The notes under the pieces: model-generated | Seen by the model: the letters and a program-made list of their open reading frames with translations, nothing else | Told to the model about the DNA's origin: nothing | Database searches by the model: none | Made by a program: the position numbers and the translations under genes | NCBI GenBank assembly: GCA_019115455.1 | Contig: DXDN01000022.1 | Location: 1-33,945 of the forward strand | Source of the DNA: Candidatus Eubacterium faecigallinarum | Lineage (GTDB): Bacteria > Bacillota > Clostridia > Oscillospirales > Acutalibacteraceae | Length of the DNA: 33,945 bases | Direction of reading: 5' to 3' | In this document: piece by piece, positions 32,819 through 33,945 of the stretch | Layout of the letters: the number at the start of each line of letters is the position of its first letter | How positions within the stretch are numbered: position 1 is the stretch's first letter

Positions 32819-33607
32819 ATGGAAGAAAACAGAGAGATAAGCATAGATTTAAGAAAAGTATTTTCTATGTTGAAAAAGAAGGCGGTCTTCATAATAGTGA
32901 TATCACTTATAGGCGCCGTTTTGGCAGGATGTATCACTAATTTTTTCATCGAGCCAAAATATACTGCTAATATAAAAATGCACGTTTACAGCAGCAGCGA
33001 CAACAGATTAGCCTCAAGCAGTTCCATCACTTCAAGCGAAATTGAAGCGTCAAAACAGCTTGTAAATACATATCTTGTAGTTGTTAACAGCGACACCTTT
33101 GCCCAAAAGGTAGCCGCTCAGCTTGACAATAAAGTAACGCCTGAGGAAATACAGGCAATGATGACCAGCTCACAGATAGAGGAAACTCTGGCGTTTCAGG
33201 TAAACGTTACCAGCACGGACAAGCAGTTGGCTACTGACGTTGCCAATGCCATCGCAAACACATGCCCCGACGAGATTGTAAGGATTCTTAAAGTCGGCGG
33301 AGTTGAGGTTATCGACTATGCATCCGTTCCGGATTCACCGTCATCTCCTAACCTTCAGAAAAATATACTTATCGGTCTGCTGTTTAGCTTTGCTGTTTCC
33401 TTCGTGTTCTTCTTTATCAAGGAACTGTTTGACACAAGTATCACAGACGAAAAAGATCTCGAAAGAGAATTTGACATTCCGATTCTCGGAACAATACCGA
33501 GACTTGTGCCGGTTACCGAAAAATCCAGTTCGGAATCCAGGCAAAATATAGAGCCGCCGAAACCACCGGCTGAAAGCTTAAAATCAAAAAAGGAGGGCAC
33601 TAAATAA
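32819..33607 (+). CDS. Wzz/CpsC-type polysaccharide chain-length and kinase-modulator protein
   Basis: The 262-residue membrane protein has a short cytoplasmic start, a first membrane segment (about 22-42), an outer loop with YTANIKMHVYSS, and a proline-containing VPDSPSSPN before the second membrane segment (about 183-205). It ends in a cytoplasmic tail with DEKDLEREFDIPILGTIPR. This is the layout of CpsC/CapA, which controls polymer length and activates a partner tyrosine kinase. The longer frame starts at 32753, but GGAGG lies just before the ATG at 32819. Its stop overlaps the next start by one base (TAATG), so the two are coupled. Confidence 0.92.
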   Translation: MEENREISIDLRKVFSMLKKKAVFIIVISLIGAVLAGCITNFFIEPKYTANIKMHVYSSSDNRLASSSSITSSEIEASKQLVNTYLVVVNSDTFAQKVAAQLDNKVTPEEIQAMMTSSQIEETLAFQVNVTSTDKQLATDVANAIANTCPDEIVRILKVGGVEVIDYASVPDSPSSPNLQKNILIGLLFSFAVSFVFFFIKELFDTSITDEKDLEREFDIPILGTIPRLVPVTEKSSSESRQNIEPPKPPAESLKSKKEGTK

Positions 33608-33945
33608 TGAAATTCGGTAACAAAAAAGCATCTAAGCAAAACAAAAGAGACGCAAAAGCCGCAAGTTTCACAAGGGAAGACCAAAAGAAAATTCTTTGTG
33701 CCGACTCTCCTTTCGTTGTTAAAGAAGCGTACAATTCCATAAGAACAAATCTCCTTTTCACACAGCAGGGCGAAAAATGCCCGGTCTTCGTTATATCCAG
33801 TCCAACAGCTAATAACGGTAAATCCATAAACGCTATCAATATGGCGATATCTTTTTCACAGATGGGAAAAAGAACACTGCTTATCGACGCGGATATGCGT
33901 AACCCCACCGTTCACCGCATGTTCTCAATTCCTGTAAAAAACGGT
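33607..33945 (+). CDS. CpsD/CapB-type bacterial tyrosine kinase, cut by window edge
   Basis: The first 113 residues are present and the frame is open at the right edge. They include FVVKEAYNSIRTNLLF, the usual link to the modulator, the Walker A VISSPTANNGKSINAINMA and the Walker A' LLIDADMRNPTVHRMF. Together with the upstream CpsC-type protein this forms the split BY-kinase that regulates capsule or exopolysaccharide export. The P-loop has ANNGKS where many members have GEGKS/T. AGGAGG lies 9 nt before the ATG. The tyrosine cluster at the C-terminus is outside the window. Confidence 0.92.
   Translation, partial: MKFGNKKASKQNKRDAKAASFTREDQKKILCADSPFVVKEAYNSIRTNLLFTQQGEKCPVFVISSPTANNGKSINAINMAISFSQMGKRTLLIDADMRNPTVHRMFSIPVKNG

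Noticed and set aside
1-33945. tRNA, rRNA or CRISPR array
   Set aside because: No cloverleaf-like, rRNA-like or regularly spaced repeat pattern was noticed on either strand, though this was by eye and not by a covariance search.

Overview
The window looks like a chromosome segment of a low- to mid-GC gut Clostridium relative, most likely Oscillospiraceae/Ruminococcus-like. The basis is the gene content (yeast-type LeuA, BioY, RNase Y, T-box leaders, Gram-positive LexA and BirA boxes, GH43 and GH30 plant-glycan enzymes with a dockerin-like segment) and the strong AGGAGG ribosome sites. No database search was possible, so the taxonomy is an inference.

Region 1 (1 to about 11,700) is the right part of an integrated mobile element. 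It holds a partial unknown gene, an XRE-type regulator, a long minus-strand defence operon and, at its right end, tnpV. The operon reads from right to left: small XRE regulator, hsdM, hsdS, a class III nucleotidyl-cyclase-like protein, a DUF3800-like (RNase H-fold) protein, hsdR and a DUF4393/Abi-alpha protein. Gaps within it are -17 to 60 nt. The two genes between hsdS and hsdR are not part of a normal type I restriction system. They are the best candidate for an undescribed defence module in this window. The element's right junction can be placed near 11,700, because host sequence to its right still encodes the promoter, ribosome site and first ten residues of a low-molecular-weight tyrosine phosphatase that is then cut off.

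Region 2 (11,700 to 18,360) is host chromosome: an NfeD/SPFH membrane pair, a small charged ORF, a GPH-type sugar symporter, an HprK-like P-loop protein, dinB (pol IV) under a promoter with two LexA boxes, and a Tam-like methyltransferase.

Region 3 (18,420 to 22,320) is a leucine operon, leuA-leuB on the minus strand, behind a consensus promoter and a T-box leader. It is followed by a phosphoribosyltransferase-like gene with an altered PRPP loop.

Region 4 (22,490 to 28,200) holds a cytoplasmic GH43 glycosidase, bioY behind a BirA operator, a secreted multidomain GH30 enzyme, a DUF2383-type protein and a PHP histidinol phosphatase with an apparently leaderless promoter.

Region 5 (28,298 to the end) holds thrS with a threonine T-box, the divergent rny (RNase Y), a Dabb-family protein, and the start of an exopolysaccharide locus: a Wzz/CpsC chain-length protein and a partial CpsD-type tyrosine kinase cut by the window edge. 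Almost every transcription unit ends in a clear stem-loop terminator. No tRNA, rRNA or CRISPR array was seen.
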